64,000 bases of DNA, from assembly GCF_007971025.1 (NCBI RefSeq), contig NZ_CP042436.1:3410001-3474000 (forward strand), written 5' to 3'. Position numbers and translations under genes: made by a program. Position 1 is the stretch's first letter. The number at the start of each line of letters is the position of its first letter. Below are positions 17,015 through 26,065 of this stretch, piece by piece. The notes under the pieces are model-generated. The model ran no database searches, was not told the origin of the DNA, and saw only the letters and a list, made by a program, of their open reading frames with translations. The stretch is from Mucilaginibacter ginsenosidivorans (lineage in GTDB: Bacteria; Bacteroidota; Bacteroidia; Sphingobacteriales; Sphingobacteriaceae).

Positions 17015-18043
17015 CTATAATAAACGCGGTAAAACGACAATCGCCGTCGCTCCTGATCCGTATGCAGCTGGGGCGATAGACACAGCCTTTCCGTTCCGCC
17101 AATAAGTTGCAAGATTTTTCACCTCGCCGGCCAGATAAACATTTTTGCCCAGCACGGCTATGGACTGTGCTCTCGCGTTGATATCGATGCTATTAGCGGT
17201 TACCGGTGTCAGTTCGCCATTTTTCCAGTAACCTATATTGTCATAGCCGTTCCCGCATACGTAGGCATCCACCCCATCGGAAGTAATACTTGTTGCATAG
17301 GTGCTGCCTATTGGTATTTCAATGCCGTTCTTCCAGCATACCGCTCCCGACTCATCAAACGATACCGTACCGGCAACATACACATCGGCGCCTATCACCG
17401 TGATGCCAAACGCCACAGCCGAGACCGCACCATGGTCATCCAGGAACACCGGCATGTCGTTTTTCCAGTAGGTAGCCGCTGTGCCTGCGGCAGAGTAACT
17501 GTAGCCGGCCACATAGACATCGCTTCCCTTTACAAAGATGGCATTTGCTGTGGATTCTATAAATGCGTTAACGGTGGAGAGATCGACCATCGTTCCGTTT
17601 TTCCAATAAACAGCTTTCTGAGGACTGCCTTCCAGGTACCCGGATACATATATATCCGAACCCTGTACCGCTATACCGCTTGCGATTGAAGCAGACGAAC
17701 TATTGTTAGTTAAGGTGACAGCCACACCATTTTTCCAGTAAGTGGCGTTATGGCTTCCATTGGTTATATAACCGGCCACATAAATATCCGTGCCGCTCAC
17801 TGCAAGTGCGTTGGCTTTTGAAACAATACTATCGCCGGTTAGTTTAACCAGTGTGCCGTTTTTCCAGTAGGCGGCCGTCGAACCGTGAATTGTACCGTTC
17901 ACATAGCCCGCAATGTAGATGTCGGCATTGTCGACCGTATCAGTATCCACAGTTTTAGGAACAGGTTTTTGGTTGGTTTTTTTACACGAAATAAAAACCA
18001 GCGCAAACAGGCATATAATAAGATGATATTTTTTGAGCAGCAT
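17015..18043 (-). CDS. Lipoprotein with seven YWKNG repeats, predicted beta-propeller
   Basis: 342 residues. The signal ends in the lipobox VFISC (Cys20), predicting a lipid anchor. The body is seven repeats of about 42-48 residues, each with a DIYVAGY-like strand followed by a YWKNG-like turn. The seven turns are YWKNG (4 copies), YWKND, CWKNG and YWRNG. Seven blades suggest a propeller on the cell surface or periplasmic face, used for binding. Ligand and role are unknown. It is divergent from the large outer-membrane protein gene at 18174. Confidence 0.8.
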   Translation of the reverse strand: MLLKKYHLIICLFALVFISCKKTNQKPVPKTVDTDTVDNADIYIAGYVNGTIHGSTAAYWKNGTLVKLTGDSIVSKANALAVSGTDIYVAGYITNGSHNATYWKNGVAVTLTNNSSSASIASGIAVQGSDIYVSGYLEGSPQKAVYWKNGTMVDLSTVNAFIESTANAIFVKGSDVYVAGYSYSAAGTAATYWKNDMPVFLDDHGAVSAVAFGITVIGADVYVAGTVSFDESGAVCWKNGIEIPIGSTYATSITSDGVDAYVCGNGYDNIGYWKNGELTPVTANSIDINARAQSIAVLGKNVYLAGEVKNLATYWRNGKAVSIAPAAYGSGATAIVVLPRLL

Positions 18044-18173
18044 ATTTCAGACAAGGCGAATAATCGGTTTTCAATAGTTGATCTAAGATAACGAATATAT
18101 CCCGCAAGTAAACAAATTAACAGGTGCCTTATTTCCATTGCATAACAGCTATTTTGTCATTACTTTCATCCCG

Positions 18174-20993
18174 ATGATCCGATCTGCCCTGAAGAATAAA
18201 TGCCCGGTACAGGTTTTACTGCTACTATTACTCGCAACTGCCACTAAAAGCAGCGCCCAGCAATTCGGGGGTAATCCGCCATCCATCAAATGGGAGCAGG
18301 TAAAAACCCCGGCGGCGAAGGTTATTTTCCCAAAAGGACTCGATTCATTAGCGTTTGAAGTTGCTGATATTATCCGGCGCATGAACGATGCTATTAAACC
18401 TACTATCGGTACAAAGCAAAAACAGGTGAGCATCGTGTTGCAAAATCAAACCACGGTCGCCAATGCTTATGTGGGCCTGGCGCCCTTCCGCAGCGAATTT
18501 TACCTGACACCTGAACAAAATAGTTTCGAAATAGGCAGCTTGCCCTGGGCATCGCAACTATCGATACACGAGTTCCGGCACGTGCAGCAATACAATAATT
18601 TTAATGTGGGGTTTTCGCGTTTCCTGCGTATCCTGTTTGGTGAAGGCGGGCAGGCACTGGGTAACGACCTGGCCATACCCAACTGGTTTTTTGAGGGTGA
18701 TGCTGTTTTTAACGAAACGCTGGTAAGCGAGCAGGGCAGGGGGCGTTTGCCTTACTTTTTTAACGGTTACCGCGCCTTATGGGCGGCCGGGAAAGACTAT
18801 AGCTGGATGAAGCTGCGCAACGGATCGTACCGGGATTATATACCCGATTGGTACCCCATGGGCTATATGCTGGTAGCCTATGGGCGGGAAAAGTATGGCG
18901 ATAATTTTTGGCGAAAAGTAACGCAGGATGCCGCAGCTTTTACAGGCGGTGTTTATCCCTTACAGCATGCCGTAAAAAAATATGCAGGCGTAAGCTATCC
19001 CCAATTCAGGAACGATGCACTGGATCATTTTAAAAAAGAGTTTGGTTCTGATGGTAAAAACACAAACCTCCCTGAACATTTCGTTGCCAACGAGGAATAT
19101 CCCGCTTTTGTAAATGACAGTACGCTCATTTACATGAAAAGCACTTATGATCGTCTGCCGGCATTTGTAATCAAAACCGGGAATAAAGAGAAGAGCATAC
19201 GAACACGGGACGCCTCATTGGATAATTATTTCGCGTATCATAATGGTAAGATCATTTATGCGGCTTATCGGTCCGACCTGCGCTGGACCTACCGCGACTA
19301 CAGCGAATTGCAACTACTTGATGTGGCCACAGGCAAAGAAAAGCGACTGACCAAAAGCTCGAAGTATTTTGCACCTGATTTTAGTCCTGATGGTAAAACA
19401 ATTGTCGCGGTACAAGTTGGCCCGTCAGGTAAAAGCGAAATTCACTTGCTAAGTGCTGTTGGCGGTAAACGGTTACAAATTGTCGCTAACTCTGATAAGC
19501 TGTTTTTTACCTACCCTAAATTTTACGGCGAAGATAAATTGATATCCGCTGTAAGGAACGTGGAAGGCAAAATGTCCGTGGCCGAGATCGATATTAAAAC
19601 AGGTCAGGTTAAATACCTGGTGCACTTCACATTTGAACCTATTGCTTTCCTGAAGGTTAAAGATAATTTGGTTTATTATACACAGTCTGGCTGGGTTGAC
19701 GATCTGTTTTGTTACGACCTTGTTAGCGGGAAAAAATATTGGCTGCCAAACCCGGAAAATCATGGGGCAATTGGGTATTACCAACCTGCAGTTGCCGAAC
19801 ATAAGTTAGCCTGGGTAGGATTTACCGCCGATGGTTACAAGATAACAGAGATAAACAGGAAAAGCGTTGAGTGGTTTGAAGTTAAGGACGCAATAAACTC
19901 CTCTGTTACGCCCGATATGGGCATTGCCGCTTTGCATAATAATGCCGCAGCCCATTTGCTAGATTCGGTGAAACAGCAACCACTACCTGTTGCCAAATAC
20001 CCGAAAACCTATCATTTGTTCAACTTTCACAGCATTATTCCAACCATAAGCGATCCCGACTATTCGATTGCCATCATAGGCGAAAATGTGTTGAACACTT
20101 TTCAGTCACAAATATCCTTTGGATATAACCGCGATGAGGGGTACAAGGATATTGGTTTTGATGCCATTTACGGTGCATGGTTCCCTTTTATCCGCATGGG
20201 GCTGGATTATACGATCGACCGCAAAGGGTTTTTCAAGACCGGTAACATTTACTGGAACGAGGTGAATATTCACGGCGGCCTTCAATTCCCGTTTAATTTA
20301 AGCCGCGGCAGGCAAATCACCGGTTTAAGTTTTGGTACCGACGTTTACTACAGCCAGGCAAATTTTCACACCGCCGATATAGGCTCAAGCCGTTATACGT
20401 ACCTCAATAACTACGTCAGGTTTGCAACCCACATTCAGCAGGCAAGGCAGAATATATACCCGCGCTTCGGGCAAAGCATATCGCTTAATTACAAAAATGC
20501 CATTACAGGCCTTACCGCCAGCCAGTTCCTGGCATCGGGCAACTTTTTTTTCCCGGGGCTTGCCATAAACCATAATCTGGTGATCAATGCTGCACACCAG
20601 CAAAAAGGGGATGATAACCAGATCGATTTCACCAACAGTTTCCCGTTTGCCAGGGGATATGTCGCCGAAAACCTGTACAGCATGAATAAGATAGGAGCCG
20701 ACTATCATTTCCCGATAGCCTATCCTGATAAAGGTGCCGCCAACACCATTTACTTTTTAAGACTGCGCGGCGATTTGTTTTATGATTGCAGCAGGGTATC
20801 AGATGCGTTTACCGTCGGCGAGCATCACCGCAGCTTTCGGTCGGCCGGTGCGGCCATATTCTTCGATACGCAATGGTTCAACCAAGTGCCCATATCATTC
20901 GGTTTCCGCTACGATCGATTGCTTGATCCTGATGTATTCGGCGGTTCAGGTCGTAACCGTTTCGAGATCATATTGCCGGTAGCGGTGTTTTAA
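18174..20993 (+). CDS. Outer-membrane protein fusing gluzincin-like, TolB-like propeller and beta-barrel domains
   Basis: 939 residues from the ATG at 18174; an in-frame TTG at 18138 would add 12 residues before the signal peptide and is less likely. The signal peptide spans about 10-28. The first domain has HEFRH at 132-136 and a downstream Glu in NWFFEGDAVF (about 174), as in gluzincin (peptidase MA-like) zinc proteases. From about 300 to 600 come WD40/TolB-like strands (APDFSPDGKTIVAVQVG). The last third resembles an outer-membrane barrel (SQISFGYNRDEGY, FGFRYDRLL) and ends in Phe. It is probably a surface or periplasmic protease anchored by its own barrel; the substrate is unknown. Confidence 0.78.
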   Translation: MIRSALKNKCPVQVLLLLLLATATKSSAQQFGGNPPSIKWEQVKTPAAKVIFPKGLDSLAFEVADIIRRMNDAIKPTIGTKQKQVSIVLQNQTTVANAYVGLAPFRSEFYLTPEQNSFEIGSLPWASQLSIHEFRHVQQYNNFNVGFSRFLRILFGEGGQALGNDLAIPNWFFEGDAVFNETLVSEQGRGRLPYFFNGYRALWAAGKDYSWMKLRNGSYRDYIPDWYPMGYMLVAYGREKYGDNFWRKVTQDAAAFTGGVYPLQHAVKKYAGVSYPQFRNDALDHFKKEFGSDGKNTNLPEHFVANEEYPAFVNDSTLIYMKSTYDRLPAFVIKTGNKEKSIRTRDASLDNYFAYHNGKIIYAAYRSDLRWTYRDYSELQLLDVATGKEKRLTKSSKYFAPDFSPDGKTIVAVQVGPSGKSEIHLLSAVGGKRLQIVANSDKLFFTYPKFYGEDKLISAVRNVEGKMSVAEIDIKTGQVKYLVHFTFEPIAFLKVKDNLVYYTQSGWVDDLFCYDLVSGKKYWLPNPENHGAIGYYQPAVAEHKLAWVGFTADGYKITEINRKSVEWFEVKDAINSSVTPDMGIAALHNNAAAHLLDSVKQQPLPVAKYPKTYHLFNFHSIIPTISDPDYSIAIIGENVLNTFQSQISFGYNRDEGYKDIGFDAIYGAWFPFIRMGLDYTIDRKGFFKTGNIYWNEVNIHGGLQFPFNLSRGRQITGLSFGTDVYYSQANFHTADIGSSRYTYLNNYVRFATHIQQARQNIYPRFGQSISLNYKNAITGLTASQFLASGNFFFPGLAINHNLVINAAHQQKGDDNQIDFTNSFPFARGYVAENLYSMNKIGADYHFPIAYPDKGAANTIYFLRLRGDLFYDCSRVSDAFTVGEHHRSFRSAGAAIFFDTQWFNQVPISFGFRYDRLLDPDVFGGSGRNRFEIILPVAVF

Positions 20994-21043
20994 TTGTTAA
21001 ATATCGAAATGGAATTGTTTATTACCGAAAAAGAAATTCGAGA

Positions 21044-21343
21044 TCAATTCTTTTCAGTAAAAAAAGGCTCCTGGCGATTATCCCAGAAAAACAAAAGAGT
21101 TATCGAAGTATCGGTAATTTTATAGAACAATGATGTTTGTTTGGCTATCAAACCAACTCTCACGTTTTCATCAATCATAGAAGCTTTAAATAAAAATGGA
21201 TGTTCAGCTACGAGTGAAATTGTTTTTTCTGCCTTTGCCGAAAATTTTTCCGCCGCAATAACACCGAACTCGTTTTTAATAAAGTTATAAACAGATAATA
21301 AAGTTTCTTTAGATCGTGGAGTATAGAAAATGGTGAGGCCCAT
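21044..21343 (-). CDS. RelE/ParE family toxin
   Basis: 99 residues, typical toxin size. ParE/RelE features include the opening IFYTPRSKETLLSVYNFI, a middle helix with AEKFSAKAEKTISLVAEHP, and the final strands GLIAKQTSLFYKITDTSITLLFFWDNRQ. ParE-type members poison gyrase and RelE-type cleave mRNA on the ribosome; sequence alone does not decide which. The antitoxin gene lies 3 nt upstream, so the two are translationally linked. Confidence 0.85.
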   Translation of the reverse strand: MGLTIFYTPRSKETLLSVYNFIKNEFGVIAAEKFSAKAEKTISLVAEHPFLFKASMIDENVRVGLIAKQTSLFYKITDTSITLLFFWDNRQEPFFTEKN

Positions 21344-21346
21344 TTT

Positions 21347-21547
21347 TTAATTAAGCATATCCTTAATTCCGGCATATCGAATCAGCTGACCTTCGTCGGC
21401 TTGCGTTAACGATTCTTTTACACCTTCAATTACATGATCAGGGTAAATTTCGCTTCGTTGCTCAAAAGTTACTTTCATGGCTTTCATTATAGCCTTCAGG
21501 GCAGTTAACTGCTCTTTATTTTCCGGGTAAACAATCAGTGCGTCCAT
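21347..21547 (-). CDS. DUF2683-like antitoxin of the ParE pair
   Basis: 66 residues from the ATG at 21547; an upstream TTG (21553) is possible but unlikely. The family opening MDALIVYPENKEQLTALKAI is followed by a charged C-terminal region with YPDHVIEGVKESLTQADEGQ. Small proteins of this type are paired with RelE/ParE toxins in Bacteroidota. It would bind the toxin and probably its own promoter. A TATATTTG box lies only 3 nt before the ATG. Confidence 0.78.
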   Translation of the reverse strand: MDALIVYPENKEQLTALKAIMKAMKVTFEQRSEIYPDHVIEGVKESLTQADEGQLIRYAGIKDMLN

Positions 21548-21550
21548 ATA

Positions 21551-21558
21551 CAAATATA
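21551..21558 (-). promoter_or_regulatory. TAnnTTTG box 3 nt before the antitoxin ATG
   Basis: The minus strand reads TATATTTG, then TAT, then ATG. If real, transcription starts inside or at the start codon. AT-rich context makes a chance match possible. Confidence 0.35.
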
Positions 21559-21576
21559 ATTTATTTCGATGTGAAA

Positions 21577-22347
21577 TTAGCGATTGGCCTCTGTTATGAT
21601 ATTTTTCACGCGCTCCACATCTGTCATGGAATAGCTATATTCATCGGTTTCACCGTAACCCATCAGGATATGGTCGTTCTTAAAAAGCATCTGGCTTTTG
21701 GTTGCCTTGCGCGCTGATGAATGAATCTCTGTTGCGCCGGTAAAATGGATGATATCGGCCACCGTTTTTTCATTTACCCCGGCCCCGGGCATAATGCTTA
21801 TTCGTCCGTTGGCTTTCTCTATCAGGTGTGCAATAGTATTAACACCCTCTACGGCTGTACTTTTTCCGCCCGAGGTAAGTATACGTTCGCAACCCAGTTC
21901 AATAATATCCTCAAGCGCCTGGCTTATATCGGCACACATGTCAATTGCCCGGTGAAAGGTTACGCCAAGCCCTTTGCTTTTTGCCATGCCAACCAATTGG
22001 CTGCAGCGCTTTTTATCTATCGAACCATCGGCGTTGAGTATGCCTATAACGATGCCGTCGCAGCCGGTTTCAATGCAATGTTTTACATCGGCCTTCATGA
22101 TGTCGAACTCGACATCCGAATAGAGAAAATCACCGCCACGCGGACGTATCAATACATAAAGTTTGATCGAAAGCAATTTCCGGGCTAAAGCGATCTGGCC
22201 GTACGAGGGGGTTGTACCTCCTTCAGAAAGATTTTCACATAATTCAACCCGTATTGCCCCGCCTTCCTGAGCCGCTAACGCGGAAGCAACCGAATTAGCG
22301 CATACCTCAAGTTGGATGACAGGTTTGGTTTGTTTGTTCATAGGCAT
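21577..22347 (-). CDS. cutC: Copper homeostasis protein CutC
   Basis: 256 residues from the ATG at 22347 (a second ATG at 22341 is equally possible). The CutC TIM barrel is clear: QLEVCANSVASALAAQEGGA, RVELCENLSEGGTTPS, LIRPRGGDF, THRAIDM-like FHRAIDMC and TSGGKSTAVEG. CutC is a cytoplasmic protein linked to copper tolerance, though its direct role is disputed; the family may be an enzyme. It lies 24 nt from the antitoxin start on the same strand. Nothing else copper-related is nearby. Confidence 0.93.
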   Translation of the reverse strand: MPMNKQTKPVIQLEVCANSVASALAAQEGGAIRVELCENLSEGGTTPSYGQIALARKLLSIKLYVLIRPRGGDFLYSDVEFDIMKADVKHCIETGCDGIVIGILNADGSIDKKRCSQLVGMAKSKGLGVTFHRAIDMCADISQALEDIIELGCERILTSGGKSTAVEGVNTIAHLIEKANGRISIMPGAGVNEKTVADIIHFTGATEIHSSARKATKSQMLFKNDHILMGYGETDEYSYSMTDVERVKNIITEANR

Positions 22348-22483
22348 CAATTGGTCAATAGCTTACGGCCGGTAATTAAAGGGAGGGGTCCGGTTTGTTT
22401 CTTAATAAGTATCTAAGTTAATCAATAATTTACAAGTTTTATGATAACTTCTAACTATCAATTATGAATCGATGAACCAAAAA

Positions 22484-23491
22484 CTAATAAATGCTTTTAC
22501 CTTTTATCAAGAGATCCTGTTGTTCAGCGTTACAAACTGCAAATGAAAAACCGCTTTGAATGGCGTAAGCACCGTACTCACCTTTTTTATTGATAGCCAG
22601 GAAACCAACCTGTATCTGTTTTGCGGTCTCGGGTTTCTTTTTGATGATGCGTTTTACCGCTTCTTTGCAGGCGTCTTCCGGCGAATAACCCTGACGCATC
22701 AATTCAACCACCAGGAAGCTGCCCACATTACGGATCACTTCCTCGCCAACCCCTGTCGAAGTAGCGCCACCAACTTCATTGTCTACATATAAGCCCGCTC
22801 CGATGATCGGACTGTCACCTACGCGCCCATGCATTTTGAAGGCCATGCCGCTGGTGGTACATGCGCCTGACAGGTTCCCTTTAGCGTCAATAGCCAGCAT
22901 GCCTATGGTATCGTGATTATATTGATTTCCCGGAATGCCCTGTTTGTTCTCGATATTGATAACCGGGCTGTATTTGGCAGTTTTTAACCACTCTTTCCAT
23001 GCCTTTTCCGACTCTGGCGTAAGCAGCTTTTCCTTTTTGAAGCCTTGTTCCACTGCAAATTGGGTGGCTCCTTCGCCAACCAGCATTACATGCGGTGTTT
23101 TCTCCATTACCAGTCGTGCGACGGATACGGGGTGGGCAATATGTTCAATGGCTGCAACCGAGCCGCAATTGCCAAAATCGTCCATAATGCAGGCATCCAG
23201 CGTTACGTGACCATCGCGATCCGGATATCCCGCTCTGCCCACAGTATGGTTCTTCATATCAGCTTCAGGTATTTTCACACCTGCTTCCACAGCATCAAGC
23301 GCCCGCCCGCCTTTTTCGAGGGTTTTCCACGCTTCTTTATTGGCTACTATACCAAAATCCCAGGTCGAAATAACAATGGGGAATTTTGCGTCGGCGGTTT
23401 GAGCAAGAGTTTCAGCCACGGCCGACCGTGACAATGCGGCGAGCGAAGCGCCCGCAGCGGAGACTTTGATGAATTTACGGCGATTGTACAT
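22484..23491 (-). CDS. N4-(beta-N-acetylglucosaminyl)-L-asparaginase (glycosylasparaginase)
   Basis: 335 residues. The N-terminus has a Tat-like RRKFIKVSAAG signal, so it is probably exported folded. It is an Ntn hydrolase: the chain is expected to cut itself before Thr195 in NHDTIGML, exposing the Thr nucleophile. The second-half stretches GDSPIIGAGLYVDN and GATSTGVGEE, which hold substrate-binding residues, are present. The enzyme removes asparagine from GlcNAc-Asn left after glycoprotein digestion, as in Elizabethkingia glycosylasparaginase. The product would feed amino-sugar use. It stands alone, with cutC downstream after 136 nt. Confidence 0.92.
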   Translation of the reverse strand: MYNRRKFIKVSAAGASLAALSRSAVAETLAQTADAKFPIVISTWDFGIVANKEAWKTLEKGGRALDAVEAGVKIPEADMKNHTVGRAGYPDRDGHVTLDACIMDDFGNCGSVAAIEHIAHPVSVARLVMEKTPHVMLVGEGATQFAVEQGFKKEKLLTPESEKAWKEWLKTAKYSPVINIENKQGIPGNQYNHDTIGMLAIDAKGNLSGACTTSGMAFKMHGRVGDSPIIGAGLYVDNEVGGATSTGVGEEVIRNVGSFLVVELMRQGYSPEDACKEAVKRIIKKKPETAKQIQVGFLAINKKGEYGAYAIQSGFSFAVCNAEQQDLLIKGKSIY

Positions 23492-23511
23492 GCCGCTAAT
23501 ATAAAGTATTT

Positions 23512-23569
23512 AATAACGAACACCGAATAACGAACATCGAATGATAAAGTAACTTCGGTGCTGGTTATT
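23512..23569. repeat. Degenerate AATAACGAA word array with inverted arms
   Basis: AATAACGAA-like words repeat at 23512, 23526 and nearby. AATAACGAACACCGAA (23512-23527) pairs with TTCGGTGCTGGTTATT (23554-23569), 14 of 16 positions. It lies between the YciI gene and the glycosylasparaginase gene, both on the minus strand, and could also terminate transcription. Confidence 0.5.
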
Positions 23570-23595
23570 CGAAATGGATTATTCAATATTCGGCT

Positions 23596-24024
23596 TTATT
23601 GTCCTGCCGTATTCATCACCGGTCTTACTTCAACGCTGCCGCCAAATTCAAATACCGGGCATTTGTCTGCAATGGCTTTTGCTGCATCCATACTTTCGGC
23701 ATTAATAACCAGTATCGAGCTCACCTGGTCGCCGTCGGCAACATAGGGTTCACTTTTTAACGATTTGCCTGTTCCGCTTATGGTTAAGCCATTGCTCGCC
23801 GGCCGGTAACCACTTGCCAGTTTCCCCGACTTGCCCAGTTCGCCCATGTATTCCTGCCATTTTTTGATATTGGCCCTTACCGCTTCGTCCGAAGACGGTT
23901 TAAAATCAGCCTTAAACCGGATGATGAATAAAAATTGTGTCTTGCCTGGGTTTATAACCTGCTGGGCGGAGGAGGAAAAAGTTAAAGCTGCAAGTGCAAT
24001 TGAAAGGAATATGTATTTTTTCAT
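23596..24024 (-). CDS. Exported YciI-like (DGPF/YCII) domain protein
   Basis: 142 residues from the ATG at 24024; the upstream TTG is less likely because the signal peptide begins here (KKYIFLSIALAALTFSSSAQ). The body is a ferredoxin-like YCII domain: FLFIIRFKADFKP, KKWQEYMGELGKSGKLASGY and ESMDAAKAIADKCP. These are usually cytoplasmic, so an exported form is less common. The fold is used by small oligomeric enzymes or sigma-factor partners; function is unknown. Confidence 0.78.
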   Translation of the reverse strand: MKKYIFLSIALAALTFSSSAQQVINPGKTQFLFIIRFKADFKPSSDEAVRANIKKWQEYMGELGKSGKLASGYRPASNGLTISGTGKSLKSEPYVADGDQVSSILVINAESMDAAKAIADKCPVFEFGGSVEVRPVMNTAGQ

Positions 24025-24081
24025 GGCCGGTATTTTCAATATTTAACAATCGTATTCACGGTTAGTGTTGTATTTGATAAA

Positions 24082-24321
24082 CTAATCATTCCCCATTTCT
24101 TCATCATTATTAATGATCTCCCGGCACCGCTCCCAATCCCGCGCAAATACTTTGAGTTTGATGCCGCCGCCACCCTGGTTATACGCCGGGTAAATGATAC
24201 TCATATTTTCATCTGCTAAAAAACAGGGTATATCGTTCGCCTCCAGTTTGGCCCGGATGATCTCGGCCAGCATAGGGTCGAAATACGTTTCAAAAGTTAC
24301 GATTTGTTCTTCTTTATGCAT
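24082..24321 (-). CDS. DUF2007 (putative signal transducing) protein
   Basis: 79 residues. The family pattern is plain: IVTFETYFDPMLAEIIRAKL, then an exposed variable part, then IKLKVFARDWERCREII. DUF2007 is a small alpha/beta domain related to PII-like ferredoxin folds and proposed to bind effectors; its role is not established. It is divergent from the WYL regulator gene. Confidence 0.85.
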   Translation of the reverse strand: MHKEEQIVTFETYFDPMLAEIIRAKLEANDIPCFLADENMSIIYPAYNQGGGGIKLKVFARDWERCREIINNDEEMGND

Positions 24322-24384
24322 CTTAAAGTTTAATTATTCACGTAGTCAAAAATGAGGATTTGTTTTGGTTAATTTGGCATTATT

Positions 24385-25332
24385 ATGAATCGCATCGACC
24401 GCATATCAGCTATATTAATCCACCTGCAGTCGCGCAGGGTAGTTAAGGCAAGTGATATTGCCGACCGGTTCAATATAAGCTTGCGCACGGTTTACCGCGA
24501 TGTGAAAACACTGGAAGAAGCAGGTATACCGCTGATAGGTGAAGCAGGGGTGGGCTACTCCATTATGGATGGTTACCGCTTGCCGCCGGTAATGTTCACC
24601 CGCGAAGAAGCGACGGCGTTTCTTACGGCCGAAAAACTGATGGAAAAGCTTACCGACCCATCATCGGACGAGAACTATAAATCGGCGATGTATAAAATAA
24701 GGTCGGTTTTACGTATGGCCGAAAAAGATTTCCTTGATAATATCGACGGGCATATCGAGGTTTTGAAAAGCAGGCGCACATCAGGTGTGAAGCTCGATCT
24801 GAACCCACTGCAGATAATTCTGAAAGGTATAGGAGAGCGGACGGTACTATCTATCCATTACTTCGCCATGCACAACCAGCAATGGAGCGAACGCTGTATA
24901 GAGCCGGTAGGTGTTTTTTACCAGGATAATTACTGGCACCTTATCGCCTGGTGCCGTTTACGTGAGGATTACCGCGATTTCAGGCTCGACCGTATTTCCA
25001 ATATATCGTTGACGGGCGAACGCTTCAAAACAATGCACCCAAATCTTAATGAATACATTTCGCAACAGGCGAGGGAGCGGAACCTGGAGGAAGTGATCAT
25101 CAGGGTGGAAAAAAGCATAGGTCCGTACCTGAACGAACAAAAATATTACAACGGCTTTGTTTCGGAACGTGAAGTTGACGGTTTGATCGAAATGACGTTC
25201 CTGACGGGATTTGTCGAGGGTTTTGTACGGTGGCTAATGATGTATGGAGATATGGCTATAATCGTGAGCCCGGACAGTTTGAAGGAAAAGGTCAAAGAAC
25301 TATCCAATGTTATTATGCTGCGGAACAGTTGA
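24385..25332 (+). CDS. YafY/WYL family transcriptional regulator
   Basis: 315 residues. An N-terminal helix-turn-helix (about 1-60; RVVKASDIADRFNISLRTVYRDVKTLEE) is followed by a WYL domain with the ligand-binding positions in VLSIHYFAMHNQQWSERCIEPVGVFYQDNYWHLIAWC and YRDFRLDRI, then a WCX-like C-terminal part. WYL regulators sense small ligands or nucleic acids. A TGACA-N6-TGTCA dyad lies upstream of the EVE gene 1.7 kb away, and the neighbouring cupin, EVE, SRPBCC and GyrI-like genes are candidate targets. Confidence 0.92.
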   Translation: MNRIDRISAILIHLQSRRVVKASDIADRFNISLRTVYRDVKTLEEAGIPLIGEAGVGYSIMDGYRLPPVMFTREEATAFLTAEKLMEKLTDPSSDENYKSAMYKIRSVLRMAEKDFLDNIDGHIEVLKSRRTSGVKLDLNPLQIILKGIGERTVLSIHYFAMHNQQWSERCIEPVGVFYQDNYWHLIAWCRLREDYRDFRLDRISNISLTGERFKTMHPNLNEYISQQARERNLEEVIIRVEKSIGPYLNEQKYYNGFVSEREVDGLIEMTFLTGFVEGFVRWLMMYGDMAIIVSPDSLKEKVKELSNVIMLRNS

Positions 25333-25333
25333 G

Positions 25334-25882
25334 TTATTGGGTGTATTTCTCGTACAACTTATCCCAGCCCTTCATGGTACCCATCAGGTAAAACAAATTG
25401 AGCGTCAGTTTAAACAACGGTGCAGGTATACTTGTTGGCCGGGCCATGGCTTTGCACTTCATCTTTTTTAACATGTAGCACATCATAGGCATGCTCACGG
25501 CGCCGTTTTTGTCGAGGCATCCGTCATTGATGAGCCCGTTGTAGCATTGGTATAACCGGTGCTGGTCCAGTGGGGGCCTGTATTCAACCCAGGTATTCAG
25601 CTCATCTTCCCCGTTGTTGAATGCGGCATGCTTCTTGCCCTTGGTTATTATCACCCGTTGCCCTTCGCGGGCTATATGTTCTTTACCCTCTACCAGTACT
25701 TTTATTTCACCTTTTTTTACATAAAATATCTCATCCTGGTACACATGCAGGTGCTCAAACGGAACGTGGCGCCCCGATTGTACGGTCCATTGCATTGTAA
25801 AAGCGTATGGCGTTAAAGAAACGGCTTTAAAGGTTTCACCCGTTACCGGGTTGGTACATAGATCGAAAATATTAGTCGCCAT
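25334..25882 (-). CDS. Cupin domain protein
   Basis: 182 residues. Cupin motif 1 is in FEHLHVYQDEIFYVKKGE (about 42-59) and motif 2 in ITKGKKHAAFNNGED; His and Glu metal ligands are kept. The C-terminal 70 residues (CYNGLINDGCLDKNGAVSMP, then hydrophobic FKLTLNLFYLMG) are seen in membrane-associated cupins and are not a classic catalytic domain. It ends 2 nt from the convergent WYL gene stop. Possible roles are ligand binding or dioxygenation. Confidence 0.8.
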   Translation of the reverse strand: MATNIFDLCTNPVTGETFKAVSLTPYAFTMQWTVQSGRHVPFEHLHVYQDEIFYVKKGEIKVLVEGKEHIAREGQRVIITKGKKHAAFNNGEDELNTWVEYRPPLDQHRLYQCYNGLINDGCLDKNGAVSMPMMCYMLKKMKCKAMARPTSIPAPLFKLTLNLFYLMGTMKGWDKLYEKYTQ

Positions 25883-26011
25883 CCTGACAGGTTTATATCT
25901 GTGTATAAGTCAATTTAGGTTGCGGGGTTGGTAAATATACGGCTATTACCGGGTTAACCAACTAAAAATGCAGGTTCATTTGTAACAACTTATAAACATT
26001 TTTTTTACTGC

Positions 26012-26027
26012 TGACATAGGGCTGTCA
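26012..26027. promoter_or_regulatory. TGACA-N6-TGTCA dyad upstream of the EVE gene
   Basis: TGACATAGGGCTGTCA, a 5-bp perfect dyad with a 6-nt spacer, lies 38 nt before the EVE start codon, close to where a promoter should be. It is a candidate operator, possibly for the WYL regulator encoded 0.7 kb upstream. Confidence 0.45.
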
Positions 26028-26065
26028 TTCTCGCGCGGTTATTTTGTAGCAGAAAACGACGATAA

